Positions 1-8,754 of a DNA stretch of 64,000 nt are shown here, one piece after another; the first letter of the stretch is position 1, and each line of letters opens with the position of its first letter. This DNA comes from Planctomycetota bacterium (GTDB lineage: Bacteria > Planctomycetota > UBA8742 > UBA2392): the NCBI GenBank assembly GCA_019912315.1, contig JAIOJA010000077.1, positions 1-64,000 of the forward strand. The letters are read 5' to 3'. Both the position numbers and the translations under genes were made by a program. Below the pieces are notes generated by a model. That model saw nothing but the letters and a program-made list of their open reading frames with translations, searched no databases and was not told the origin of the DNA.

Positions 1-2969
1 CCGTACCCTTGCAATTGCGCCCGGACAAATTCTTTACGTTCACCCTCATCATCACCGTCGTAATTCTTTTGTACGATAATCGGACCGCGAAGGATTTGGG
101 TCTTCAGCACCTTGCGGGCCAATTCTTTGTTTCCGCGAAGCAGCCGTGTCGTTTTACGCAGGTTGTTGAAGTTGATGTTTTTAGCGCGTTTGCGTTTGAA
201 ACTGAGTGATGTCAAGAATGCAACAATGCCCATACCCGCGACGAATAACAATGGCAATGCCAAGAATGCCACCTGACGCAGCCAGACCCAGAAGCTGAAA
301 TATTGCGGAGCGTTATCGATGGTGTACTCGCCGCCACCATTGAGTCGGACAACAACATTCGTCATATCGAAGGCCGTACCATTTTCCTGGTTCGCCATGA
401 TGCTCATGATGTGTGACGGTGGCAGCTCTCCGGTCGATCCGTTGACCACATATTCGTAGATATCATGCCAGATCGTGTTATAGAATTTCTCAGACACTGG
501 ATTGTCATACGCGTCGGTGTGGACAAAACGTGAGAAGCGTAACCAATCCGCAATGACGTTGCGTAGACCCGGCACCGCGACACGGTCGGTAATGACCTCC
601 GCGGCGATCAACTTATTATCGCTGAACAGTCGATTGGTTCGGCCATATGTTGGTGTGTCGGTATCGTAAATTTCCTGGCTGTAAATGTATGTCTTGCCAT
701 CAATCACATGAACTCGAGTATCGAAGTGGCTGTACAGGAATTCTTGGTCGCCAACCACTCGTGTGACGTACAGCGGGATGCGGTAGCGGGTATAGATCTT
801 GTAACCTTCATCCACATAATGTTCGCTGACGATATCGCGATCGTAGTCGTAAGTAATGACGATCCGTTGTCCGAGATATTGACCATCACGGTATTCTCTA
901 ACGACTTCAAACTCTTGAGCCTTGCCTGAGACGCTGGAACGGAACTGGGTTTCACGCACGAGAAGGTCTTTTTCCGGAACGAAGGCCACTTCCCCTGATG
1001 GAACCGCAGTTGGTACAGAAACGCTGTGGCCGTCAACCATGACAGTGGTGTCAAACCGGGTGAAACGAACTTGACTCTTTTCTTCAATGATAAAGTCGCG
1101 TGACAGCGGATCGTTGGCGCCGATATAACGGACCAGGATGGTGCTCGTTGGATTCTCAACGCCAGCGGTATGGTTGAAGACCAGCAGTCTCTTCTCGATT
1201 CGGATTAATTCGTCAATATCGAACACGCCGACATTGCTGGCGCGTAGGTTGGCAATGGTGGCCTCGCTCATGCCGCGTTCACGCATTTGCGCGAAGTAGT
1301 CGTCACGGCTGATACGGCCGGTCGTGACCACTTCGTAAACGTGGTTGAATGATGTGAACTCATAACCCTGGGTCGGTTGCTTTCCGTCGAAGTCCACATT
1401 GAAGATAACACTCGGTTCGGTTGTACTGAGAACCGAAGCGATAACCCGGGCCAACGGATCGCCTTCAATACGGAAGTCGATCGAGTTCGGACCGTGCGGT
1501 CTGGTGACTTCTGTCCGTACGATTGTCGGGTTTGTAATGCGGAATTCTTGCTGGATCTTAGCAATTTGTGTATCGAATGCCGCTTGAATTGTGGCACGTC
1601 GATTTGGATCGGTCACGGACGCCAAACGCTGTGCGAGCAGATCATTCAGCCCTTGCAGTGGCAGACCTTTTATTGCGGTAGCCTGGAGGTACAGGCTTTC
1701 CGGTTGAATATTATATTGGCCGTCAACAAATGTGGCGCGGTAAGTCGACAGGCGACTTTCGTTGTTATTGACCGGAATGTCAAACTCGACCAAGAATCCA
1801 CTATCTGGCAGTTCGTTGATTTGCGCGATGGATTTATTAGTGAAGCGATCGAACAGATAGCCGGTGACAAATTCCTGATCTTTCAAGCGTCCGATGACAT
1901 TGGATATTCGGGTATTCTCAGCTTCCACCGCGGCGCGGATCTCTTCTGGTGTGGTGCCGAAGGCGCCGCTTTCGAGCAATTGTCTGAAGGTCGTATTCAC
2001 AAATCCGTCTTCTGACGCGTCTAGGCGTTGCATATAGGCAATCAGTTCCGGCAGGGTGGTAAATTGTCCGGAAGTAATCTTTCCTAACAGCGCTTCTGGA
2101 ACGGCGCGTTGTTCGAACAAGTTATCGATAACGGCTCGAACATCGACAAATTCACCTGACCGGACGCGGCTAATTCTTGCCTCGATGTCGGCCCGCAGGG
2201 TCGCGTTGAGGTTGGTTTCCTTGGCTAACAAGCGTTCCATCAAGTCAGCCGCTTGATCGGTTGTCTGGATCAGGCGAGTATAACCTTGTTCTTCGGTGAC
2301 CACGATGCGGTCGGCCAGGTAAGCCAATTCCGGCGGCAATTGAACGCTCAAGTCGCTGCGTTGGACCGCGAAGCCAACAACATTGCCCCGGTTGGCTGCG
2401 GTGACTCTGACGCCGTCGCGGGTCAGCAGGTTATAGTCGGCATCGAAGTAGTAAATCGGGCGGCTGGCTTCAGAAACATACCCAACAATCGCCGTGCCGC
2501 GGACTTGTACGCCATTCGGCAATGTTTTCGGTGACAGATAGTAGTAGACGTTGATCGCGCCGGAGGCATCGATGGCGAAAATTTGTTCCGGCGCGTTGGT
2601 TCCGACCTTGCGTCTCTCCATGATACGTGAGTCGAGGACAACCTCTTCCCCGTCATTTTCAACGGTGATATCCAGACGGCCGACTTCGGCAACGGTGGCG
2701 ATCGGAGCAACCAAATCTCCGCGTTCATTGACGCTGTAAACCGTGTCGGTATCCACATCGACCGCTTCTGAAGTTTCCAGGGTGTCGCCGAAGTAATACA
2801 GCACAGTCGGCATACCGTTGGCATCGAGTTTCATAACCTGGCCGATGGTCCGGCGGTAGGCTCTGAATTCTTCGGCCGTGTCACCGAAGCGGGCATCCAG
2901 CTCCGCCGCAAAAATCCCGCCAATCAGCGGGAACAGCAGCAGAAACCAGATAAACACCCGTTTGCGCAT
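1..2969 (-). CDS. Large secreted/membrane-anchored protein, unknown function (partial, 3' end off window)
   Basis: An uninterrupted minus-strand frame of at least 989 codons starts at ATG 2969 and leaves the window at base 1 with no stop. The N-terminus (MRKRVFIWFLLLFPLIGGIF, then AAELDA) is a clear signal peptide. The long middle part is rich in Tyr, Asp and Val and looks beta-structured and extracytoplasmic. Near the visible C-terminus a hydrophobic stretch (VAFLALPLLFVAGMGIVAFL) is followed by a basic KRKRAKN segment, so the rest is probably cytoplasmic. I do not recognise the family. The start abuts the stop of the upstream TPM gene (TAG then ATG), which implies translational coupling. 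Base composition is about 50% GC by sampling, against 60-65% in the neighbours, with A/T-ending codons common. Recent transfer or a chimeric join are both possible. Confidence 0.8.
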   Translation of the reverse strand, partial: MRKRVFIWFLLLFPLIGGIFAAELDARFGDTAEEFRAYRRTIGQVMKLDANGMPTVLYYFGDTLETSEAVDVDTDTVYSVNERGDLVAPIATVAEVGRLDITVENDGEEVVLDSRIMERRKVGTNAPEQIFAIDASGAINVYYYLSPKTLPNGVQVRGTAIVGYVSEASRPIYYFDADYNLLTRDGVRVTAANRGNVVGFAVQRSDLSVQLPPELAYLADRIVVTEEQGYTRLIQTTDQAADLMERLLAKETNLNATLRADIEARISRVRSGEFVDVRAVIDNLFEQRAVPEALLGKITSGQFTTLPELIAYMQRLDASEDGFVNTTFRQLLESGAFGTTPEEIRAAVEAENTRISNVIGRLKDQEFVTGYLFDRFTNKSIAQINELPDSGFLVEFDIPVNNNESRLSTYRATFVDGQYNIQPESLYLQATAIKGLPLQGLNDLLAQRLASVTDPNRRATIQAAFDTQIAKIQQEFRITNPTIVRTEVTRPHGPNSIDFRIEGDPLARVIASVLSTTEPSVIFNVDFDGKQPTQGYEFTSFNHVYEVVTTGRISRDDYFAQMRERGMSEATIANLRASNVGVFDIDELIRIEKRLLVFNHTAGVENPTSTILVRYIGANDPLSRDFIIEEKSQVRFTRFDTTVMVDGHSVSVPTAVPSGEVAFVPEKDLLVRETQFRSSVSGKAQEFEVVREYRDGQYLGQRIVITYDYDRDIVSEHYVDEGYKIYTRYRIPLYVTRVVGDQEFLYSHFDTRVHVIDGKTYIYSQEIYDTDTPTYGRTNRLFSDNKLIAAEVITDRVAVPGLRNVIADWLRFSRFVHTDAYDNPVSEKFYNTIWHDIYEYVVNGSTGELPPSHIMSIMANQENGTAFDMTNVVVRLNGGGEYTIDNAPQYFSFWVWLRQVAFLALPLLFVAGMGIVAFLTSLSFKRKRAKNINFNNLRKTTRLLRGNKELARKVLKTQILRGPIIVQKNYDGDDEGERKEFVRAQLQGY

Positions 2970-3629
2970 CTATGGCAGCCTTATCTGCGGCCTGTCGGGC
3001 AACTCGTTTTCGTCGTCGTCCCGGTGGGGGAAGCACTTCTTGCAGCACTGGGCGAGTTCGTTCAGGGCGTTGACAACCAGATCGGTGGGGTCCCCGTGTT
3101 CGGCGTTGGCCAGGTGTGCCTCGATTTCGCCCAGTTTGGCGTCGTGGACCTTCTGTCTCACGCCGATGTCCGGCATCAGGCGCATTTCACCCTCAAGTAC
3201 GCTGACGTACAGCAGCACGGCGTTACGGTCTTTTGTCAGGCAGATGTTCTCTTCGCTGAAAATCGAATGGGCGACGACGTTTACCGCGGCACTCATGCGC
3301 CACTTCGGTATGAGCAGGCGGCGCAGGCGGGCGACCCTGGCGAACAACAGGCTGATGGCGGCGCCGATCGCCCCCGCCTCCAGCAGCAGCAGCAGCGGGT
3401 CAAGCGGCATGCCGTACAGCCAGTCATTGATCCAGTACAGCGCCACGAATGACAAAACAGCGGCGGCGCCGCCGGTCTTGATAACGCGCCCCTCATAGCG
3501 ATCCGAGGCCGGCGCCAGCACGACAATATACTCGCAACTGGTGTGTTTCTCGGCATCAGCGACTGCCGCCTCGATGCGGTCGAGAGATGCTTCGCTAAGC
3601 AGCGAACGATTACGCAGAGCCTTTGCGAT
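2970..3629 (-). CDS. TPM-domain membrane protein
   Basis: About 219 aa. The N-terminal part (SLDRIEAAVADAEKHTSCEY, then IVVLAPASDRYEG) matches the opening of TPM/TLP18.3-type domains. Two hydrophobic segments follow (about residues 53-72 and 76-96), then a soluble part containing LLYVSVLEGEMRLMPDIGV, also typical of the family. The homologous region continues 36 codons upstream of the first standard start (GTG 3521) and reaches an in-frame stop with no ATG, GTG or TTG between. The best placed codon after a GGAGG Shine-Dalgarno is ATC at 3629, so I place the start there with reservation. It is the first gene of an operon with the large secreted protein. Function is unknown; TPM proteins act in envelope or photosystem maintenance. 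Confidence 0.7.
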   Translation of the reverse strand: MAKALRNRSLLSEASLDRIEAAVADAEKHTSCEYIVVLAPASDRYEGRVIKTGGAAAVLSFVALYWINDWLYGMPLDPLLLLLEAGAIGAAISLLFARVARLRRLLIPKWRMSAAVNVVAHSIFSEENICLTKDRNAVLLYVSVLEGEMRLMPDIGVRQKVHDAKLGEIEAHLANAEHGDPTDLVVNALNELAQCCKKCFPHRDDDENELPDRPQIRLP

Positions 3630-3701
3630 GGCTGACCTCCGTGATGAATGTAAGTGCTACCAGGGCAGGGCGAATCTACAAAACCGGTCGCTGTGTGTAA
3701 C

Positions 3702-3727
3702 GGTCCGGGCGGAGGTTGGCCCGGACC
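3702..3727. promoter_or_regulatory. Perfect 9-bp inverted repeat between divergent genes
   Basis: GGTCCGGGC (3702-3710) and its exact complement GCCCGGACC (3719-3727) are separated by 8 bases in the spacer between the leftward TPM gene and rightward mreB. There is no T run, so an operator for divergent control fits better than a terminator. This is inferred from position and symmetry only. Confidence 0.45.
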
Positions 3728-3849
3728 AGCTGCGGTGAGCACCCGCAACAGGCCCATTCGCTATTTAACTCAAGAACCCGGGCGTCATTCCCGATACCCC
3801 CTTGGCGGGACCGGCTCCTGCCTCTTCTTCATCACAGGACGGTATCGCC

Positions 3850-4917
3850 ATGCCAACTCTGCTCGAACGTTTTCTGGGAGTATTCAGCCTCGACATGGGC
3901 ATAGACCTGGGCACCGCCAACACTGCCGTCTGTGTCGGCGGCCAGGGCATTGTCCTGTGCGAGCCTTCCGTGGTCGCCGTCCGAAAAGGCACGACCGAAG
4001 TGTTGAATAATGGCGAGGCCGTCGGGAACGCGGCCAAGAACATGCTGGACAAATGCCCCGGCAACATCGAGGCGATTCGTCCACTCAAGAACGGCGTGAT
4101 CAGCGACTTCGAGATCACCGAGGCCATGCTGTCCTACTTCATCAAGAAAGTTCACAACCGCGCCTGGGGCCTCAAGCCGCGCCTGATTATCTCCGTGCCG
4201 ATGGGAATCACCGGCGTGGAAAAACGCGCTGTCATCGAATCAGCCGAGCGCGCGGGGGCCCGCAGCGTTTACCTCATTGAGCAGCCCAAGGCTGCGGCAT
4301 TGGGCGCCGGGCTGCCGATCAGCGACCCGGCCGGCAGCATGATCGTCGACATCGGCGGCGGCACAACGGACGTGGCTGTGCTGAGCTTGCAGGGTGTTGT
4401 GAACTACGAAACCCTGCGCATCGCCGGCGACGAGCTGACCCAGAGCATTATCACCTACATCAAGGACCAGTGCGGGCTGCTCGTGGGTGAGCAGACGGCC
4501 GAGAAAATCAAGATCGCGATCGGCAGCGTCGTCCCTCTTGAGCTGCTGGGCGGCGAAGAGATGCAGATGGAGATTCGCGGGCGTAGCCTGGAAACCAGCC
4601 TGCCATCCAAGACGGTGATCAACAGCATTCAGGTGCGTGAGGCGCTGATGCCAACGGTCAAGCTGATCGCCGGCAGTATCAAACGGACGCTCGAGAAAAC
4701 TCCGCCGGAAATCGCGGCGGACCTGGTTGACCAGGGCATTATGCTGGCCGGCGGCGGCGCTTCACTGCGCGGACTGGACTACTACCTGGAGCACGAAATC
4801 AATCTGCCCGTGCGCCGGGCCGAAGAGCCGCTGTACTCCGTGGTACGCGGAACGGAGGCCGTGCTGACCGACATCGATTCATTCGCCGATCTGTTGGAAA
4901 GTGCGGAAGACATCTAG
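3850..4917 (+). CDS. mreB: Rod-shape determining actin homologue MreB
   Basis: 355 aa from ATG 3850, the usual MreB length. It polymerises at the inner face of the membrane and directs lateral peptidoglycan synthesis. The actin-fold nucleotide motifs are visible: phosphate-1 MGIDLGTANTAV near residue 20, phosphate-2 IVDIGGGTTDVAVLS near 170, and adenosine motif MLAGGGASLRGLDYYL near 300. The N-terminus LLERFLGVFS is amphipathic, suitable for membrane binding. Sixteen in-frame codons upstream are low-complexity and excluded. mreC and mreD follow on the same strand; no penicillin-binding protein 2 or rodA gene lies behind them. Confidence 0.97.
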   Translation: MPTLLERFLGVFSLDMGIDLGTANTAVCVGGQGIVLCEPSVVAVRKGTTEVLNNGEAVGNAAKNMLDKCPGNIEAIRPLKNGVISDFEITEAMLSYFIKKVHNRAWGLKPRLIISVPMGITGVEKRAVIESAERAGARSVYLIEQPKAAALGAGLPISDPAGSMIVDIGGGTTDVAVLSLQGVVNYETLRIAGDELTQSIITYIKDQCGLLVGEQTAEKIKIAIGSVVPLELLGGEEMQMEIRGRSLETSLPSKTVINSIQVREALMPTVKLIAGSIKRTLEKTPPEIAADLVDQGIMLAGGGASLRGLDYYLEHEINLPVRRAEEPLYSVVRGTEAVLTDIDSFADLLESAEDI

Positions 4918-4930
4918 GCGAAACCGGAAC

Positions 4931-5016
4931 CCCGTGCGGGAGCACGGGCTCTGCCGACCTCGGCAGGCAGGAGTTCGTCAGGCGATGCCGATGGGCCGGC
5001 AGCTCCCGCTGCCGGC
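4931..5016 (+). promoter_or_regulatory. Three successive hairpins between mreB and mreC
   Basis: Within 116 bp there are CCCGTGC/GCACGGG (4931-4948, GGGA loop), CTGCCG/CGGCAG (4951-4966) and GCCGGCAGC/GCTGCCGGC (4995-5016, TCCC loop, followed by a short T run). They could process or attenuate the mreB-mreC transcript to set the excess of MreB over MreC. That role is inferred. Confidence 0.45.
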
Positions 5017-5033
5017 TCCAGTTTTGGACGCCC

Positions 5034-5915
5034 ATGCGCAAGAGCCACGAAAAACTCTCGTTGTCATGGCTGCTGCGTCACCCGCTGGTGGCGACCTGCA
5101 TCCTGCTGGCATTGACGATCGTGCTGCCCTACACCCGGGTCGGCGAGAAGCTAAAGCTGGTCACCTTTCTGCCGCTGGCGCACGCGGCCGATGACGTCGA
5201 ACAAACGCCCTACGAGGAACTGAGTGAGGACGAGCGCCAACGCATTGACCTTCAGCGCGAACGCGAGCGCGTGACGACCCTTATCACCGAGAACGCCCGC
5301 CTGCGTGAAACCCTGGCAGCGATGGACGGCCTGGCGACGCGCGACACTGACTTTGCGCGCGCGCCCTTGCCGCCCGCCGTGAACGCCCAGGTGTTGTTCC
5401 ACGGGGACAGCAGCGCGTGGCGGCATTCGTGCACAATCAACCGAGGTCGGGAACACGGGGTTGAAGAGGGTATGCCGGTAGTGGCCGGACTAACCCTGGT
5501 GGGGCGTGTGTTCATGGCGGGTGACAACCACGCCTGCGTGCAGCTGATCACCGACCCGGGCTTCGCGGCGAGTTGCCTGATCATCGACCCGGATAACAAA
5601 GACGCTGAGCCCGTGCGGGGCATCCTGCGCGGCGACGGCTCCGCCATGCCGCACTTTCCGCGCCTGGAACTTGAGGATGTCGCCGTAGGCGCCCGGGTGC
5701 ACGCGGGTATGCACGTGGTTACCAGCGACTACACCGGACAGTTCCCTGTTGGTTTGAGCGTCGGTGTCGTGCGCGAGACAATCCCCCAGGCCGGGTTTCT
5801 GCAGGTGCGCATCGAAGCCAATCTTGACCTGTCAACGCTTGAAGTCGTGCAGGTGTTGCAGCACAGGCGCCCCGAGATCGAGGAGCAGGCCCTCAAGTTG
5901 TTGCGAAAAAAGTAG
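5034..5915 (+). CDS. mreC: Cell-shape protein MreC
   Basis: 293 aa. A short cytoplasmic tail is followed by a single membrane anchor (about residues 13-32, HPLVATCILLALTIVLPYTR). A predicted coiled coil rich in Glu and Arg follows (about 50-90, EDERQRIDLQRERERVTT), then the periplasmic beta domain with the family hallmarks GREHGVEEGMPVVAG and LVGRVF. MreC links cytoplasmic MreB to the periplasmic wall-synthesis enzymes. It lies between mreB and a small MreD-like membrane protein, the canonical order. Confidence 0.9.
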   Translation: MRKSHEKLSLSWLLRHPLVATCILLALTIVLPYTRVGEKLKLVTFLPLAHAADDVEQTPYEELSEDERQRIDLQRERERVTTLITENARLRETLAAMDGLATRDTDFARAPLPPAVNAQVLFHGDSSAWRHSCTINRGREHGVEEGMPVVAGLTLVGRVFMAGDNHACVQLITDPGFAASCLIIDPDNKDAEPVRGILRGDGSAMPHFPRLELEDVAVGARVHAGMHVVTSDYTGQFPVGLSVGVVRETIPQAGFLQVRIEANLDLSTLEVVQVLQHRRPEIEEQALKLLRKK

Positions 5916-5962
5916 CCAACTGAAGGGAAGGTCTTGGGTGCAAACAGAAAAGCAAATACTCA

Positions 5963-6025
5963 GCCACGGAGAACGCGGAGTTTCGCGGAAAAGCTGGTTC
6001 CGTGTCACTCTGTGTTCTTCGTGGC
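5963..6025. repeat. Imperfect hairpin of 9-bp CACGGAGAA-like units
   Basis: The left arm (5963-5988, GCCACGGAGAACGCGGAG...) and right arm (6000-6025) are complementary at about 20 of 26 positions. Most differences are G/A transitions that still allow G-U pairs in RNA. The loop is 11 nt. The arms consist of about 9-bp repeated units. It lies in the mreC-mreD spacer and belongs to the tandem-unit hairpin family described in the findings. Confidence 0.65.
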
Positions 6026-6046
6026 GCAAGTAGTTCCGGGAGCACC

Positions 6047-6595
6047 ATGGCGACAGCGTTTCGCATCCGCAGTCAGACCCCGCAGTACCGCTGGCGCATA
6101 GTCGTCATCGGCGGTCTGACAATGGCTGGCGCACACGCAATGCTGCTGCACCGACTCGACGCCGGCGACTTCACCCCTGACCTGTTCTCGATCTTCGCCC
6201 TGTATGTCGGGCTGTTCGCCAGTCGCCACGGGCGCTACACGCCCAGCCTGGTACTCGGGCTGATCCGCGACTTCTTCAGTATCGGGCTGCTCGGAAGCTA
6301 CGGCGTACTCTACAGCCTGCTGCACAAGGTCGCCGAGCGCGCGCGTGGCAAGCTGGATCCGGAGAGGCCCCTGAACGTGTTTCTGATGGCGCTGACCGGC
6401 ACATTTCTGGTCAACTTCGGCTATCACGCCATGCTGGTGATCGCCGGCGACGGAATCGGCTGGACTCGCGCCCTGGCGCGTTGCGCATCCATTGCGATTG
6501 CCAGCGCCCCATTCGCCGTGGCGCTGTTTCCGCTGTTTCATCTGGGTCTGGACACGTTGCGTGTGGACCGTCAGGGTGGCTACTGGAACTTCTGA
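6047..6595 (+). CDS. mreD: MreD-like rod-shape membrane protein
   Basis: 182 aa from ATG 6047. Four or five hydrophobic segments are visible (for example VVIGGLTMAGAHAML, LFSIFALYVGLFA and ASIAIASAPFAVALFPLFHL), and the central region YTPSLVLGLIRDFFSIGLLG resembles MreD. Assignment rests mainly on size, topology and position directly after mreC. MreD is thought to support the MreC-MreB complex in the membrane. The upstream 15 in-frame codons derive from the hairpin arm and are excluded. The 3' end overlaps the convergent TetR gene by 16 nt. Confidence 0.75.
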   Translation: MATAFRIRSQTPQYRWRIVVIGGLTMAGAHAMLLHRLDAGDFTPDLFSIFALYVGLFASRHGRYTPSLVLGLIRDFFSIGLLGSYGVLYSLLHKVAERARGKLDPERPLNVFLMALTGTFLVNFGYHAMLVIAGDGIGWTRALARCASIAIASAPFAVALFPLFHLGLDTLRVDRQGGYWNF

Positions 6596-7269
6596 CCGGC
6601 GCTCGGGTCCGGCTTGGCACCGTTTTTGAAAGCGGCCACGAACAACTCGGCGCAATAGTTCAGCCAGTTCTCGCGTGTCTCTTTCGAGTGCGGCTCGATC
6701 TGAAACAGATGCTGGATTGTGCCCTTCTGAATCACGAAGAAATGGGTTAGCGCCATGACGGCCTGTGCCACCAGGCGCAGGTCAAAATCATCCGCCAGCA
6801 GCCCGCGCTGAGCCAGCGGCTTCAACATGTTCGCTACCCGGTCGAGGAACCCCTTGTAGGTCTGCTGCACGGGCAGGCGACTCAGCGTGCGTCCCCCCTC
6901 AAGGTTTTCCCACGACAGCAGGCGCGGCCACTCGGGCACGGTTTCCATCAGGGCGAGGTGGTTCTCCAGGTAGCCGCGAATCAGCGTGCGAAGGTCTGTG
7001 GCAGACTGCGCCGCGGAAAAGGAGCGTGAGTACTCGGCGCTTTTGGCGGTGATCGCTTCGAGCACGGAGTTCAAGGCCTCCGCGTACAACTCCTGCTTGC
7101 TGCCAAAATACTGGTAAATCAGGCTCTTGTTCACGCCGGCGCGCGCCGCGATTTCGTCAACGCGCGTGCCGGCGGGCCCGCGCGTTGCGAATTCAGAAAC
7201 CGCGGCGTTCAGGATGCTCGCCTTGGTGCGCGTCGCGTCGCGCTTGCGCCCTGTACTTTGCCTGACCAC
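6580..7269 (-). CDS. TetR-family transcriptional regulator
   Basis: 229 aa from GTG 7269, preceded by GGAGG. The N-terminal helix-turn-helix is typical (RTKASILNAAVSEFATRGPA, then DEIAARAGVNKSLIYQYFGS, about residues 14-60). The C-terminal ligand domain resembles the TetR_C branch that includes LENHLALMETVPEWPRLLSW. TetR proteins are usually ligand-released repressors. The gene begins 11 bp after the stop of the FHA-kinase gene on the same strand, so the two are probably co-transcribed. The effector is unknown. Confidence 0.85.
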   Translation of the reverse strand: MVRQSTGRKRDATRTKASILNAAVSEFATRGPAGTRVDEIAARAGVNKSLIYQYFGSKQELYAEALNSVLEAITAKSAEYSRSFSAAQSATDLRTLIRGYLENHLALMETVPEWPRLLSWENLEGGRTLSRLPVQQTYKGFLDRVANMLKPLAQRGLLADDFDLRLVAQAVMALTHFFVIQKGTIQHLFQIEPHSKETRENWLNYCAELFVAAFKNGAKPDPSAGQKFQ

Positions 7270-7280
7270 TACGCCTCCAA

Positions 7281-8537
7281 TTACTGAGCCTCTTTGGACG
7301 GAACTTTGGTCTGGCGATCCACCTTGACGACGTTCAGCAGGCGCTCAAGTTCTTCACGGAACTCGGTCGGCGTCTGCTGGCGTTCCTCAGGGCGTTTCGA
7401 AAGGGCCTTGTCGACCACGGGCCAGACTTCGGCGTGCAGGTTGGGGACGCGGTCGTTCAGGTTCGGCGGCGGTTTTTCGTTGATGGCTTCAACGAACTTC
7501 CAGACACCGACTTCGTCAAAGGGCGGCTGCCCGCACAGGCATTCATAAAGCGTCGCACCCAGACTGTAGATGTCGGCGCGCTGGTCAACGTCGCGGGTGT
7601 TTTCGACTTGCTCCGGGCTCATGTAATGAAGGGTCCCGATGCCTTCGCCGGTCTTGGTGATGTTGACACTGACGTAGCGCTTGAGCTCTTTGGCCAGCCC
7701 CAGGTCCGTGATCTTCACTTCGCCTTCGCGGCTGATCAGGATGTTCTCGGGCTTGATGTCCCGATGGATAATGCGCTGGCTGAAGGCGAACTCAAGTGCC
7801 TTGGCAACCTGGATACCGATCTTGAGTGTGCCCTCCGCGGACAGGCGCCCCTTCTCGTCCAGAACCTCCTGGAGTGATGATCCGTTGATGTACTCCATCG
7901 CAATGAAGTACGTCCCGTCCACCTCGCCGATCTCGTAGACCTGCATGATGTTCGGGTGGTTGAGTTTGCTGCCTGTCTTGAATTCCTTCAGGAAGCGCTG
8001 GAGGTTTTCCTGGTCCACGGTTTCGCCGCGCTTAAGTACTTTCAGGGCTACAATGTCCCCGTTGCGTTCGTCGCGTGACTTGTAGACCAGCGCCATGCCG
8101 CCTTCGCCGATTACGCTGAGAACTTTGTAATGCTTGAGCGTCTTGCCGATCAGCGAGTTCTCGGCGGTGTACGTGCCGTCCACATCCGGGCGGTTCTGCA
8201 CCACGAACTCGCGGATCATTTCGCGGGTGTGGGCTGAGTCCGCTTCCTCCAGGTACTCCAGGGTCACACGGTCGAGCGTGACTACGTCTCCGTGAACCAG
8301 CTTCGCTTTCTCGATGCGCAGCCCGTTCAGCAATGTTCCGTTGGAGCTGCCGTTGTCATAGAGCCAGTAGGCCCCTTCGCTTTTCTCAATGCGGCAGTGT
8401 TCGCGGGATACGGAGTCCACGCGCAGGACGAGGTCGCAACTGCTGCGTCGCCCAATCGTTACAGACCCCTCGTCGGGGAGTTCCTTTTCAATTCCGGCGT
8501 CGATGCCGTCTACGATTCGGACTTTGGCTTTCGCCAT
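7281..8537 (-). CDS. FHA-domain serine/threonine protein kinase
   Basis: 418 aa, cytoplasmic with no membrane segment. An FHA phosphothreonine-binding domain occupies about residues 20-95 (GRRSSCDL at 29, SREHC at 44, NGSSNGT at 62). A Hanks-type kinase follows from about 137: glycine loop GEGGMALVY at 144, catalytic Lys 166, HRDIKPEN at 258, DLG (in place of DFG) at 278, and activation-loop end GTLHYMSPEQ at 301. All residues needed for activity are present. A soluble kinase with an N-terminal FHA domain may bind its own or partner phosphosites. It is upstream of and probably co-transcribed with the TetR regulator. Confidence 0.95.
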   Translation of the reverse strand: MAKAKVRIVDGIDAGIEKELPDEGSVTIGRRSSCDLVLRVDSVSREHCRIEKSEGAYWLYDNGSSNGTLLNGLRIEKAKLVHGDVVTLDRVTLEYLEEADSAHTREMIREFVVQNRPDVDGTYTAENSLIGKTLKHYKVLSVIGEGGMALVYKSRDERNGDIVALKVLKRGETVDQENLQRFLKEFKTGSKLNHPNIMQVYEIGEVDGTYFIAMEYINGSSLQEVLDEKGRLSAEGTLKIGIQVAKALEFAFSQRIIHRDIKPENILISREGEVKITDLGLAKELKRYVSVNITKTGEGIGTLHYMSPEQVENTRDVDQRADIYSLGATLYECLCGQPPFDEVGVWKFVEAINEKPPPNLNDRVPNLHAEVWPVVDKALSKRPEERQQTPTEFREELERLLNVVKVDRQTKVPSKEAQ

Positions 8538-8596
8538 CCGTTGGACTCCCGGGTGTAGATGGTGTGAGCACCTGACACTAGCAACTCACCGCCGTA

Positions 8597-8624
8597 ATGA
8601 TCAATGATGAATGAGCAATGATCA
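8597..8624. repeat. Four tandem 7-bp units (ATGATCA-like), single arm
   Basis: The units ATGATCA, ATGATGA, ATGAGCA and ATGATCA run in register between the kinase gene and tig. No matching second arm is nearby, so this may be a half or decayed member of the heptad-hairpin family. A similar unit occurs after leuB at 16530. Confidence 0.5.
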
Positions 8625-8685
8625 ATGCCATAGTCCCACCCAACATTCGCGGCGCGCATACTCTGGCGACCCGTGAGCAAAGTGC

Positions 8686-8719
8686 TAGTATCCCGCCCCG
8701 CCACGCACATAGGGGCGGG
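8686..8719 (+). promoter_or_regulatory. Putative tig promoter -10 with C-rich discriminator and 5' hairpin
   Basis: A -10-like TAGTAT (8686-8691) runs straight into CCCGCCCC, which pairs perfectly with GGGGCGGG at 8712-8719 across a 12-nt loop. No convincing -35 is seen. The TAnnnT plus CCCGCCC pattern recurs upstream of topA, rpsL, rpsG, fusA, rpsJ and leuB. Confidence 0.45.
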
Positions 8720-8754
8720 AAAACCCCGCAGTTTCAGGCTCGGAAGGTCATCAG

